Shown: in pieces, positions 1 through 6,325 of the stretch | How positions within the stretch are numbered: the first letter of the stretch is position 1 | Layout of the letters: every line of letters starts with the position of its first letter | Assembly (NCBI GenBank): GCA_030151165.1 | Contig: JASLEM010000478.1 | Span: forward strand, 1-11,039 | From: Burkholderiaceae bacterium | GTDB taxonomy: Bacteria > Pseudomonadota > Gammaproteobacteria > Burkholderiales > Burkholderiaceae | DNA: 11,039 nucleotides | Reading direction: 5' to 3' | Notes under the pieces: generated by a model | Database searches by the model: none | The model's input: the letters and a program-made list of their open reading frames with translations, nothing else | What the model was told of the DNA's origin: nothing | Made by a program: the position numbers and the translations under genes

Positions 1-1341
1 CAGCAGCTTGGCGTGCGTCTTCAGGCCGACGATGCCGTAGACCACCTGCGCGCCGACCGCCTCCAGCCGCTCCGCCCAGTTGATGTTGGCCTCCTCGTCG
101 AAGCGCGCCTTCAGCTCCACGACCACCATCACTTCCTTGCCCCGCCGCGCGGCCTCGATCAGAAGGTCCATCAGCACCGACTTCTCGCCGGTGCGGTAGA
201 TCGTCATCTTGATCGCCAGCACCTGCGCGTCGAGCACCGCCTCGCGCAGGAACGCGACCACCGGGTCGAAGCTCTCGAACGGATGGTGCAGCAGGACGTC
301 GCCGGCGCGCAGGCGGTCGAACATCGATCCCGTCTGCGGCAGGCGGCCGCGCGGCCACTTCGGCTCGTAGGGCTCGAAGCGCAGCGTCGGGCCGTGCTTC
401 GGGTCGGTCGCCTGGTCGATCAGCTCGTTCAGGCGCACCAGGTTCACCGGCCCGTTGACGCGGTGCAGCGCCGCCTCGGGCAGGTCGAACTGCGCGAGCA
501 GCAGGCGCCACAGCGCCTCGGGGCAGGTGTTGACGACCTCCAGGCGGATCGCCCGCCCGTAATGGCGCGTCGTGAGCCCGCGGCGCAGCGCCTGGCGCAG
601 GTTGCGGATGTCGTCCTCGTCGACTTCCAGCTCGGAGTCGCGCGTCACGCGGAACTGCGAAAACGATTCGACATTGCGCCCCGGGAACAGCTCGGCCAGG
701 TGCGCGCGGATCACGCTGGACAGCAGCACGAAATGCTGCTCGTTCTTCGGCGTGCACGATTCGGGCAGCTTGATCACGCGCGGCAGCACGCGCGGCACCT
801 TGACGATCGCGATCGTGTTCTCGCGCCCGAACGCGTTGCGCCCGCCCAGCTGCACGATGAAGTTCAGCGACTTGTTGGCGACCTGCGGGAACGGATGCGC
901 CGGGTCGAGCCCGACCGGCAGCAGCAGCGGGCGCACCTCGCGCTCGAAGAAGCGCGCGACCCATTCGCGCTGCCCTTCGCTGCGCTCGGCGTGGTTGACC
1001 ACGCGGATGCCCTGCAGCGCCAGCTCGGGCATCACCTTCTCGTTGAAGACGGCGTACTGCTCGTCGATCAGCGCATGCGCCTCGCCCGAGATGCCGATCA
1101 GCTCGCGCCAGGCGTCGCTGTTGCCCGGTGCGCGCGCGGCTTCGAGGGCGCCGGCGAAACGCACTTCGAAGAACTCGTCGAGGTTCGACGAGACGATCGT
1201 CACGTAGCGCAGCCGCTCCAGCAGCGGCACGTCCGCGCGCAGTGCCTGGGCCAGCACGCGCCGGTTGAATTCGAGGATGGAACGCTCGCGATTGAGCAGG
1301 GCCAGGCGCACTGGCGCCACGGCTTGGGGAACGTCAGTCAT
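1..1341 (-). CDS. ppk: Polyphosphate kinase 1, 3' end beyond window (447 residues present)
   Basis: PPK1 reversibly transfers the gamma-phosphate of ATP to a growing inorganic polyphosphate chain through a phosphohistidine intermediate; it is typically membrane-associated. The visible part begins MTDVPQAVAPVRLALLNRE and carries the PPK1 N-terminal signature (ILEFNRRVL, then SSNLDEFFEVRFA around residues 51-63), the head domain with PHPFPQVANKSLNF, and the start of the catalytic C1 region with LLHHPFESFDPVVAFL and IKMTIYRTGEKS. The last codons encode GLKTHAKLL; His443 there aligns with autophosphorylated His435 of the E. coli enzyme. The E. coli protein has about 688 residues, so roughly 240 C-terminal residues, including the second conserved histidine, lie outside. 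ATG at 1341 is the first start after an in-frame TAA at 1353-1351. A GGAGG sits directly against this ATG with no spacer, so the true start is slightly uncertain, although family homology begins only near residue 14. A Pho-box-like element lies just upstream. Confidence 0.97.
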   Translation of the reverse strand, partial: MTDVPQAVAPVRLALLNRERSILEFNRRVLAQALRADVPLLERLRYVTIVSSNLDEFFEVRFAGALEAARAPGNSDAWRELIGISGEAHALIDEQYAVFNEKVMPELALQGIRVVNHAERSEGQREWVARFFEREVRPLLLPVGLDPAHPFPQVANKSLNFIVQLGGRNAFGRENTIAIVKVPRVLPRVIKLPESCTPKNEQHFVLLSSVIRAHLAELFPGRNVESFSQFRVTRDSELEVDEDDIRNLRQALRRGLTTRHYGRAIRLEVVNTCPEALWRLLLAQFDLPEAALHRVNGPVNLVRLNELIDQATDPKHGPTLRFEPYEPKWPRGRLPQTGSMFDRLRAGDVLLHHPFESFDPVVAFLREAVLDAQVLAIKMTIYRTGEKSVLMDLLIEAARRGKEVMVVVELKARFDEEANINWAERLEAVGAQVVYGIVGLKTHAKLL

Positions 1342-1352
1342 CCTCCGAGTTT

Positions 1353-1370
1353 ATGACCCTCTTGTGACAG
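1353..1370 (-). promoter_or_regulatory. Putative Pho box upstream of ppk
   Basis: On the minus strand this reads CTGTCAC-AAGA-GGGTCAT: two heptamers in direct orientation separated by 4 bp, the architecture of the PhoB-binding box (consensus heptamer CTGTCAT, 11-bp period). The first heptamer matches 6 of 7 positions and the second 5 of 7. PhoB control of ppk is known in several proteobacteria, which supports the reading. The box ends only 11 bp before the ppk ATG. A canonical -10 would therefore fall on the start codon, and no good -10 is visible there. Binding is an inference. Confidence 0.4.
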
Positions 1371-1384
1371 TTTCACGGCATGGC

Positions 1385-1406
1385 CCTTCCGGGCGCCGCC
1401 CAAAGG
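1385..1406 (-). other. Stem-loop just after the membrane-protein stop codon
   Basis: Read on the minus strand, CCTTT / GGAAGG arms (one T-G wobble, one bulged G) enclose GGGC / GCCC with a GGC loop, about nine pairs. It begins one base after the stop codon of the gene at 1408-1959 and precedes ppk. There is no downstream T-tract, so it is not a typical intrinsic terminator; it could be a weak terminator, a 3'-end stabiliser, or chance in GC-rich DNA. Confidence 0.3.
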
Positions 1407-1407
1407 C

Positions 1408-1959
1408 TCACGGACGCAGGCCCGAGGCCTCCGCGCCGAACGCGCTCGCCGACAGGTCGACCGTCACCTTCGAGCCGACCGCCGCCGCGCGCCAGACGGG
1501 CTCCGGCGAGCATTCGTCGAGCGGCCGCGCCAGCGATGCGCTCGTGATGACGAGCCGATGCCCGCAGGTCGCATCCGCCGTCGCGGCGGGCTTTTCCGCC
1601 ACCACGGCCGCCTCGCTGCGCGCCACGCCGAGCGCCGCGTTCATCAGCGACGGCACCGCCTGCGCCGACAGCAGCCACGCCAGCACCGTGGCCGCGACCA
1701 TCACGAAGCCGAGGAACAGCGAGCGCCCGCCCGGATTGAATTCGCCGGGCACGTCGATCTGCGCCCGGCGCGCCGCCACGCGGTGCGTGAACGTCGCGCC
1801 GAGCACCAGCGCGATCGCGGGCGCGATGGTGCGCAGCAGGTAGGTCGGCTGGAATTCGGAATGCATCGCGAGCGCGAAGATGTCGATCGCCAGCACCACG
1901 ACGACCACGGCGACGAAGCCGTGCCACGAAGGCGGCGGCGACGGCGAAGACGCCGCCAT
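1408..1959 (-). CDS. Three-helix membrane protein of unknown function, coupled to polA
   Basis: I do not recognise this 183-residue protein. After a short Ser/Pro-rich N-terminus it has three hydrophobic segments (about residues 14-32, 44-60 and 81-103), then an 80-residue soluble tail with two cysteines (132 and 150), a Trp (156) and an FG pair near the end. The tail probably forms a small domain with a possible disulfide if it faces the periplasm. I chose the ATG at 1959 because it shares its A with the TGA of polA (TGATG) and has GAGG 7 nt upstream; an in-frame ATG six codons earlier lies inside polA. The hydrophobic pattern makes this frame real; the overlapping -1-type frame is Arg-rich and lacks it. 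Co-transcription and translational coupling with polA are inferred from the overlap. Its role is unknown, and nothing in it suggests DNA repair. Confidence 0.8.
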   Translation of the reverse strand: MAASSPSPPPSWHGFVAVVVVVLAIDIFALAMHSEFQPTYLLRTIAPAIALVLGATFTHRVAARRAQIDVPGEFNPGGRSLFLGFVMVAATVLAWLLSAQAVPSLMNAALGVARSEAAVVAEKPAATADATCGHRLVITSASLARPLDECSPEPVWRAAAVGSKVTVDLSASAFGAEASGLRP

Positions 1960-1961
1960 CA
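1957..1961 (-). promoter_or_regulatory. TGATG stop/start overlap between polA and the membrane-protein gene
   Basis: The TGA of polA (1961-1959) and the ATG of the next gene (1959-1957) share one base. GAGG, 7 nt before the ATG, lies within the last polA codons. This arrangement usually means re-initiation by terminating ribosomes, so the small protein would be made in proportion to polymerase I. Confidence 0.7.
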
Positions 1962-4742
1962 ATGCGCCTCGTCCCAATTCAACCCGACACCCACCTCCGC
2001 GATCAACGGCACCGACAGCGTCGCCACGCCCGCCATCAGCTTCGGGATCTCGACGCGCGCCCAGTCGACCTCGGCGTCCGGCACCTCGAACACGAGTTCG
2101 TCGTGCACCTGCATCACCATGCGCGTCGCGCGCCCCTGGTCGTCGAGCGCCTTCTGCACCGCGAGCATCGCCAGCTTGATCAGATCCGCGGCCGTGCCCT
2201 GCATCGGCGCGTTGATGGCCTGGCGCTCGGCGCCGGCGCGGCGCGGGCCGTTGCCGCCGCGGATCTCGGGCAGCTCGATGCGGCGGCCGAACAGCGTCTC
2301 GACATAGCCCAGCTCCGCGGCACGCGCCTTGGTCTCGTCCATGTAGCGCTTGACGCCGGCGAAGCGCGAGAAGTAGCGGTCGATGTAGTCGCGCGCCGCC
2401 TTCTGCTCGATGCCCAGCGACGACGCCAGCCCGAACGCGCCCATGCCGTAGATCAGCCCGAAGTTGATCGTCTTGGCGTAGCGGCGCTGCTCGCTCGTGA
2501 CGTCCTCCGCCGCGAGGTTGAACACCTCGGCGGCGGTGGCGCGGTGGACGTCCATGCCGTCGGTGAACGCGCGCAGCAGGCCCGGATCCTGGCTGATGTG
2601 GGCCATCAGGCGCAGCTCGATCTGCGAATAGTCGGCCGACACCACCACATGCCCCGGCGGCGCGATGAACGCCTCGCGCACGCGCCGGCCCTCGGGCGTG
2701 CGGATCGGGATGTTCTGCAGGTTCGGGTCGTTGCTGGACAGCCGCCCCGTCACCGCGACCGCCTGGGCGTAGTGCGTGTGCACGCGGCCGGTGTCGGGGT
2801 TGACCATCAGCGGCAGCTTGTCGGTGTACGTGCCCTTCAGCTTCGCGAGGCCGCGGTGCTCGAGCAGCTTGGCCGGCAGCGGGAAGTCGAGCGCCAGCTT
2901 CTCCAGCACTTCCTCGTCGGTCGACGGCGCGCCGCTGGCCGTCTTCTTGACGACCGGCAGGCCGAGCTTGCCGAACAGGATCTCGCCGATCTGCTTGGGC
3001 GAGCCGAGGTTGAACGGCTGGCCGGCGATCTCATAGGCTTCGTTCTCGAGCGCCAGCATGCGTTCCGCGAGCACGCGCGACTGGTCGGCCAGGCGCGCGC
3101 TGTCGATCAGCACGCCGTGGCGCTCGATGCGCCCGAGCACCTCGCTGGCCGGCATCTCGATCTGCTCGTAGACGTACTTCATGCCCGGCACGGCCGAGAG
3201 CTGCGGGTACAGCACCTCGTGCACCTGCAGCGTCATCTCGCTGTCCTCGCCCGAGTACAGCGCGGCGCGCTCGATGTCGACCTGCGAGAACGGGATCTGC
3301 TTCGCGCCCTTGCCGCACAGATCCTCGTAGTCGAGTCCCTTGCGGCCCAGGTGGCGCTCGGCGAGGCTCGCAAGCCCGTGCTGGCGATGCGCCTCGAACA
3401 CGTAGCTCTCCAGCAGGGTGTCGAACTTCCAGCCGCGCACGTCGATGCCGATGTTGGCGAACACGTGCGTGTCGTACTTGATGTGCTGGCCGACCTTGGC
3501 CGCGCCCGCGTCCTCGAGCCACGGCCGCAGGCGCGCGATGACCTCGTCGAAGGGCAGCTGGTCGGGCGCGCCGGCGTAGTCGTGACGCAGCGGCACGTAC
3601 GCGGCGCGGCCCGGCTCGACGGCGAACGAGATGCCGACGATGCGCGCGCGCATCGCGTCGAGCGAGTCGGTCTCGGTGTCGAGCGCCGACAGCGGCGCCG
3701 CGCGCAACTTGGCGATCCAGGCGTCGAGCTGCTCGAAGGTGAAGATCGTGTCGTACTCGCGCGCCAGCGCCATCGTCGCCGCGGCGGGCAGCGCGGGCAC
3801 GCCGGCCTCCTCGTCGTCGAACAGCCCGCGCGGACTGCTCGCTGCCGGCGCGGGCGACGCGGCGACCCCGAGCTGCCTCTCGAGCTCCTCGCGCCAGCCC
3901 TTGAAGCCGTAGCGCTGGTAGAACTCCACCAGGTGCTCGTGGTTCACCGGCTGCAGCGCGAGCGCATCGAGCCCCGGCCAGCCTTCGACGTGCGGGCCCA
4001 TGTCGTGGTCGGTGACCACCGTGACGAGCCGGCGCCCCTGCGGCAGCCAGTCGAGCGCCTGGCGCAGGTTCTCGCCGACCGCGCCCTTCATCGACGGCGC
4101 CGCGGCGATCACGTTGTCGAGCGAGCCGTGCTCGACCAGCCACTTCACCGCCGTCTTCGGCCCGACCTTGTTGACGCCGGGCACGTTGTCGACGGTGTCG
4201 CCGACGAGCGCGAGGTAGTCGATGATCAGCGCCGGCGGCACGCCGAACTTGGCGAGGACGCCGGCGGCATCCAGCGTCTCGTTGGTCATCGTGTTGATCA
4301 GCGTGACGTGGTCGTCGACGAGCTGCGCCAGGTCCTTGTCGCCGGTCGAGATCACCGTCTTCCAGCCGGCCCGCGTCGCCGCGCGCGCCAGCGTGCCGAT
4401 CGCGTCGTCGGCCTCGATGCCCGGCACCATGATGATCGGCCAGCCGAGCAGCTTGACGACCTCGTGGATCGGCTCGATCTGCGCGGACAGGTCCTCCGGC
4501 ATCGACGCGCGGTTGGCCTTGTACTCGGGATACCAGTCGTCGCGGAAGGTCTTGCCCTTGGCGTCGAACACGCAGGCCGCGTAGTCGGCGCCGATCTGCT
4601 CGCGCAGCAGCTTCATCATGCTGACCATGCCGCGGATCGCGCCGGTCGGCACGCCGCCGGGGCCGCGCAGGTCGGGCATGGCGTGGTAGGCGCGGTACAG
4701 ATAGCTGGAGCCATCCACCAGGAGCAGGGTCTTGTCGGTCAT
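1959..4742 (-). CDS. polA: DNA polymerase I, full length with 5'-3' and 3'-5' exonuclease domains
   Basis: Fills gaps and removes RNA primers during Okazaki-fragment maturation and excision repair. The 927 residues match the E. coli length of 928. Residues 1 to about 290 form the 5'-3' flap exonuclease with its acidic metal ligands (D10, D60, E110, D112, D113, D135, D137, D182, D185) and a helix-hairpin-helix near 185-200. The proofreading domain has LDTETDSLD (D355, E357), KVGQHIKYD (D424) and YSGED (Y496, D500), so proofreading should be active, unlike in Taq. The polymerase domain has motif A SADYSQIELR (D704), the O-helix RRYAKTINFGLIYG (K757, F761, Y765) and motif C QVHDELVFEV (D881). 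Start ATG 4742 was chosen by homology (MTDKTLLLVDGSSYLYRAYH); the frame stays open for 190 codons upstream but that part is unlike PolA. No proper Shine-Dalgarno precedes it. A three-codon ORF, ATG GCG GGA TGA (4750-4739), overlaps the start. The gene is divergent from the DUF2782-like gene. Confidence 0.99.
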   Translation of the reverse strand: MTDKTLLLVDGSSYLYRAYHAMPDLRGPGGVPTGAIRGMVSMMKLLREQIGADYAACVFDAKGKTFRDDWYPEYKANRASMPEDLSAQIEPIHEVVKLLGWPIIMVPGIEADDAIGTLARAATRAGWKTVISTGDKDLAQLVDDHVTLINTMTNETLDAAGVLAKFGVPPALIIDYLALVGDTVDNVPGVNKVGPKTAVKWLVEHGSLDNVIAAAPSMKGAVGENLRQALDWLPQGRRLVTVVTDHDMGPHVEGWPGLDALALQPVNHEHLVEFYQRYGFKGWREELERQLGVAASPAPAASSPRGLFDDEEAGVPALPAAATMALAREYDTIFTFEQLDAWIAKLRAAPLSALDTETDSLDAMRARIVGISFAVEPGRAAYVPLRHDYAGAPDQLPFDEVIARLRPWLEDAGAAKVGQHIKYDTHVFANIGIDVRGWKFDTLLESYVFEAHRQHGLASLAERHLGRKGLDYEDLCGKGAKQIPFSQVDIERAALYSGEDSEMTLQVHEVLYPQLSAVPGMKYVYEQIEMPASEVLGRIERHGVLIDSARLADQSRVLAERMLALENEAYEIAGQPFNLGSPKQIGEILFGKLGLPVVKKTASGAPSTDEEVLEKLALDFPLPAKLLEHRGLAKLKGTYTDKLPLMVNPDTGRVHTHYAQAVAVTGRLSSNDPNLQNIPIRTPEGRRVREAFIAPPGHVVVSADYSQIELRLMAHISQDPGLLRAFTDGMDVHRATAAEVFNLAAEDVTSEQRRYAKTINFGLIYGMGAFGLASSLGIEQKAARDYIDRYFSRFAGVKRYMDETKARAAELGYVETLFGRRIELPEIRGGNGPRRAGAERQAINAPMQGTAADLIKLAMLAVQKALDDQGRATRMVMQVHDELVFEVPDAEVDWARVEIPKLMAGVATLSVPLIAEVGVGLNWDEAH

Positions 4743-4748
4743 CCCGCC

Positions 4749-4754
4749 ATTGTG
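4749..4754 (-). promoter_or_regulatory. Weak -10-like hexamer before polA
   Basis: The minus strand reads CACAAT, followed by exactly six bases and then the polA ATG. It matches TATAAT at 4 of 6 positions, including the key A2 and T6. Transcription would start on the A of the ATG. No -35 hexamer is recognisable at 17 bp. It is noted because it mirrors the geometry of the divergent gene; alone it would be weak. Confidence 0.25.
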
Positions 4755-4761
4755 CCGGGCG

Positions 4762-4784
4762 CGGCGCGCATGCGTGGCGCGCCG
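4762..4784. repeat. Inverted repeat in the polA / DUF2782 divergent region
   Basis: CGGCGCGC at 4762-4769 and GCGCGCCG at 4777-4784 are perfect 8-bp complementary arms around a 7-base spacer, ATGCGTG. The repeat lies upstream of both divergent starts, 20 bp before polA and about 75 bp before the plus-strand gene. It could be a regulator site. A GC-only 8-bp match is not rare at this base composition. Confidence 0.3.
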
Positions 4785-4847
4785 GGGCCGCCAGAAGTCC
4801 GTGATTTGCGCCCGCGCGTCCGAAACATTCGCGGCACCGCGACCGTC

Positions 4848-4853
4848 TAGAAT
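4848..4853 (+). promoter_or_regulatory. -10 hexamer TAGAAT, possible leaderless promoter
   Basis: TAGAAT matches the sigma70 -10 consensus at 5 of 6 positions. Exactly six bases separate it from the ATG at 4860, so the expected transcription start is the A of that ATG. No Shine-Dalgarno is present in the intervening GACC...GGCAC stretch, which fits a leaderless message. The hexamer 17 bp upstream (ACATTC, 4825-4830) is not a -35 match. Confidence 0.45.
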
Positions 4854-4859
4854 CGGCAC

Positions 4860-5261
4860 ATGACCGCCCGCTCCGCCTCGTCCCTCGCCGCCTGCGCCCT
4901 GGCCGCACTGTTCGCCCTCGTCGGCAATCCGGCTGGTGCCCAGCAGCACGAGGCCGCGCCGCAGCGCGCGCAGGAAGCCTCCGCCCCGGCGCGCGCGTCG
5001 CCGATCGACCCGACGGCGCCCGACCTGGTCGAGACCGCGCCGGCGACGACGAAGGTCAAGGAAGCCAAGGTCGAGCACCTCGTCACCGAGGACTCGCAGG
5101 TCAAGATCGAGGAGACGCGCGTGCGCGGCGTCACGACCAAGATCGTCGTGCACTCCAAGATCCCGGGCATGGGCAGCTACGAGATCCAGCCGCGCGATCC
5201 GAGCGTCGACCCGGAAAACGACAAGGCCGCGGGCATGCGGCTGTTCAACTTCGGTTTCTGA
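4860..5261 (+). CDS. Secreted DUF2782-like protein of unknown function
   Basis: A 133-residue protein with a Sec-type signal peptide: MTAR, a hydrophobic Ala/Leu stretch to about residue 22, and likely cleavage after AGA (27/28). An LAAC at 9-12 resembles a lipobox but has no hydrophobic stretch before it, so I do not call a lipoprotein. A low-complexity Ala/Pro/Glu region follows to about 60. The conserved-looking core is at about 70-112 (VEHLVTEDSQVKIEETRVRG, then TKIVVHSKIPGMGSYEI), which resembles the small periplasmic DUF2782 family found next to thrB and polA in pseudomonads. Family membership rests on this pattern plus context and needs a profile search. It ends in LFNFGF. thrB follows 82 bp downstream on the same strand, probably in one operon. 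Function is unknown. Confidence 0.75.
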   Translation: MTARSASSLAACALAALFALVGNPAGAQQHEAAPQRAQEASAPARASPIDPTAPDLVETAPATTKVKEAKVEHLVTEDSQVKIEETRVRGVTTKIVVHSKIPGMGSYEIQPRDPSVDPENDKAAGMRLFNFGF

Positions 5262-5330
5262 GGCGTGCCGGGCCTGGTCGCCGCGGTCGCACCGCACCGC
5301 GCGGTCGGGCACGCGTCCGCCTCGATGGCC

Positions 5331-5335
5331 GGGAG
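5331..5335 (+). promoter_or_regulatory. Ribosome-binding site of thrB
   Basis: GGGAG lies 8 nt before the ATG at 5344. It decides the thrB start, since the reading frame stays open for a further 136 codons upstream with shadow-like Arg/Ser-rich sequence. Confidence 0.7.
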
Positions 5336-5343
5336 CGCCTGAG

Positions 5344-6312
5344 ATGGCTGTCTACACCGAGGTCGACACCGCCACCGCCGCCGAGCTGCTGCGGCAGCTG
5401 GACGCCGGCGCGCTCGTCTCGATGACCGGCTGCGCCGGCGGCATCGAGAACACCAACTACTTCGTGCACACGGACAAGGGCAGCTGGGTGCTGACCGTGT
5501 TCGAGCGGCTCGGCTTCGAGCAGCTGCCGTTCTACCTCGGCCTGATGCAGCACCTGGCGCGCAAGGGCCTGCCGGTGCCCGAGCCGCGCACCGACGCGCA
5601 GGGCAACTTCCTGCACGCGATCGGCGGCAAGCCGGCGTCGCTCGTCACCCTGCTGCCGGGCGAGAGCATCGACGCGCCGATGCTCGCGCACTGTTCGCTG
5701 CTGGGCGTCACGCTCGCGCACCTGCACGACGGCGCGCTCGACTACCCGACGCAGCAGCCCAACCTGCGCGGCCTCGACTGGTGGGCGGCGACGGTGCCGG
5801 TCGTGCATCCGTACGTCGGCCCCGAACTCGCCGCGCGCCTGGACGCCGAACTCGACTTCCAGCAGCGCTTCCACGCCGCCGCGTCGACGCAGTCGCTGCC
5901 GCGCGGCCCGGTGCACGCCGACCTCTTCCGCGACAACGCCCTCTTCGACGGCCCGCCCGAAGCGCCGCGCCTGTCGGGCGTGTTCGACTTCTACTTCGCC
6001 GGCGTCGACCACCATGTCTACGACCTCGCGGTCTGCGTGAACGACTGGTGCGTCGACCTCGCCAGCGGCCGCCTCGAGACCGAGCGCGCCGAGGCGTTGC
6101 TGCGCGCCTACCACCTGCATCGCCCGATGAGCCCGGCCGAGCTGCGCGCGCTGCCCGCGATGCGCCGCGCCGCCGCGCTGCGCTTCTGGCTCTCGCGCCT
6201 GGCCGACTGGTACCTGCCGCGCGAAGCCGCCCTGCTCAAGCCCAAGGATCCGACGCATTTCGAGCGCGTGCTCGTCGACTGCATCGACAACCCCTGGCAC
6301 CCGAACGTCTGA
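5344..6312 (+). CDS. thrB: Homoserine kinase, choline-kinase-like (ThrB of the APH fold)
   Basis: Phosphorylates L-homoserine to O-phospho-L-homoserine with ATP, the penultimate step of threonine synthesis, in the cytosol. The 322-residue protein belongs to the aminoglycoside-phosphotransferase/choline-kinase fold used by many alpha-, beta- and gammaproteobacteria, not the GHMP-type ThrB of E. coli. N-terminal CAGGIENTNYFV (30-41) is the characteristic ThrB nucleotide-loop motif, followed by WVLTVFERL. The catalytic loop GPVHADLFRDNALF has H191, D193 and N198, and the metal-binding Asp is in VFDFYFAG (D215), followed by DHHVYDLAVCVNDW. The length is typical for the family (about 315-325). The start at 5344 has GGGAG 8 nt upstream. 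A BPSS1780-family gene begins 13 bp after its stop, so co-transcription is likely. I see no threonine-type leader peptide or attenuator upstream. Confidence 0.97.
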   Translation: MAVYTEVDTATAAELLRQLDAGALVSMTGCAGGIENTNYFVHTDKGSWVLTVFERLGFEQLPFYLGLMQHLARKGLPVPEPRTDAQGNFLHAIGGKPASLVTLLPGESIDAPMLAHCSLLGVTLAHLHDGALDYPTQQPNLRGLDWWAATVPVVHPYVGPELAARLDAELDFQQRFHAAASTQSLPRGPVHADLFRDNALFDGPPEAPRLSGVFDFYFAGVDHHVYDLAVCVNDWCVDLASGRLETERAEALLRAYHLHRPMSPAELRALPAMRRAAALRFWLSRLADWYLPREAALLKPKDPTHFERVLVDCIDNPWHPNV

Positions 6313-6325
6313 GACCCTCGCCGAC

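Noticed and set aside
1373..1927. Alternative minus-strand frame overlapping the three-helix membrane protein
   Set aside because: Its product is Arg/Ala/Gly-rich without hydrophobic segments, typical of an out-of-frame reading, and it has no coupling signal.
1962..4850. 962-codon open frame on the plus strand opposite polA
   Set aside because: Its product is rich in Arg, His, Leu and Val repeats with no recognisable domain, and it mirrors the third-position GC bias of polA. It is an antisense shadow. The long open frames opposite ppk, thrB, the BPSS1780/desaturase genes and uvrD were rejected for the same reason.
4884..4895. Lipobox-like LAAC in the DUF2782-like protein (residues 9-12)
   Set aside because: No hydrophobic stretch precedes the cysteine; the hydrophobic region follows it and leads to a normal AGA cleavage site.
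4743..5312. 190-codon in-frame N-terminal extension of polA
   Set aside because: The extension is low-complexity, runs antisense through the DUF2782-like gene, and is unlike any PolA. The ATG at 4742 gives 927 residues, the family length.
5263..5314. GCGTGCC ... GGCACGC inverted repeat between the DUF2782-like gene and thrB
   Set aside because: Only 7 pairs across a 38-base loop in very GC-rich DNA, with no T-run; chance is the simpler reading.
5265..5342. 25-codon GTG-started ORF ending one base before thrB, considered as a leader peptide
   Set aside because: It has no Thr or Ile codons, as a threonine attenuator would need, no ribosome-binding site, and the region has no terminator hairpin with a T-run.
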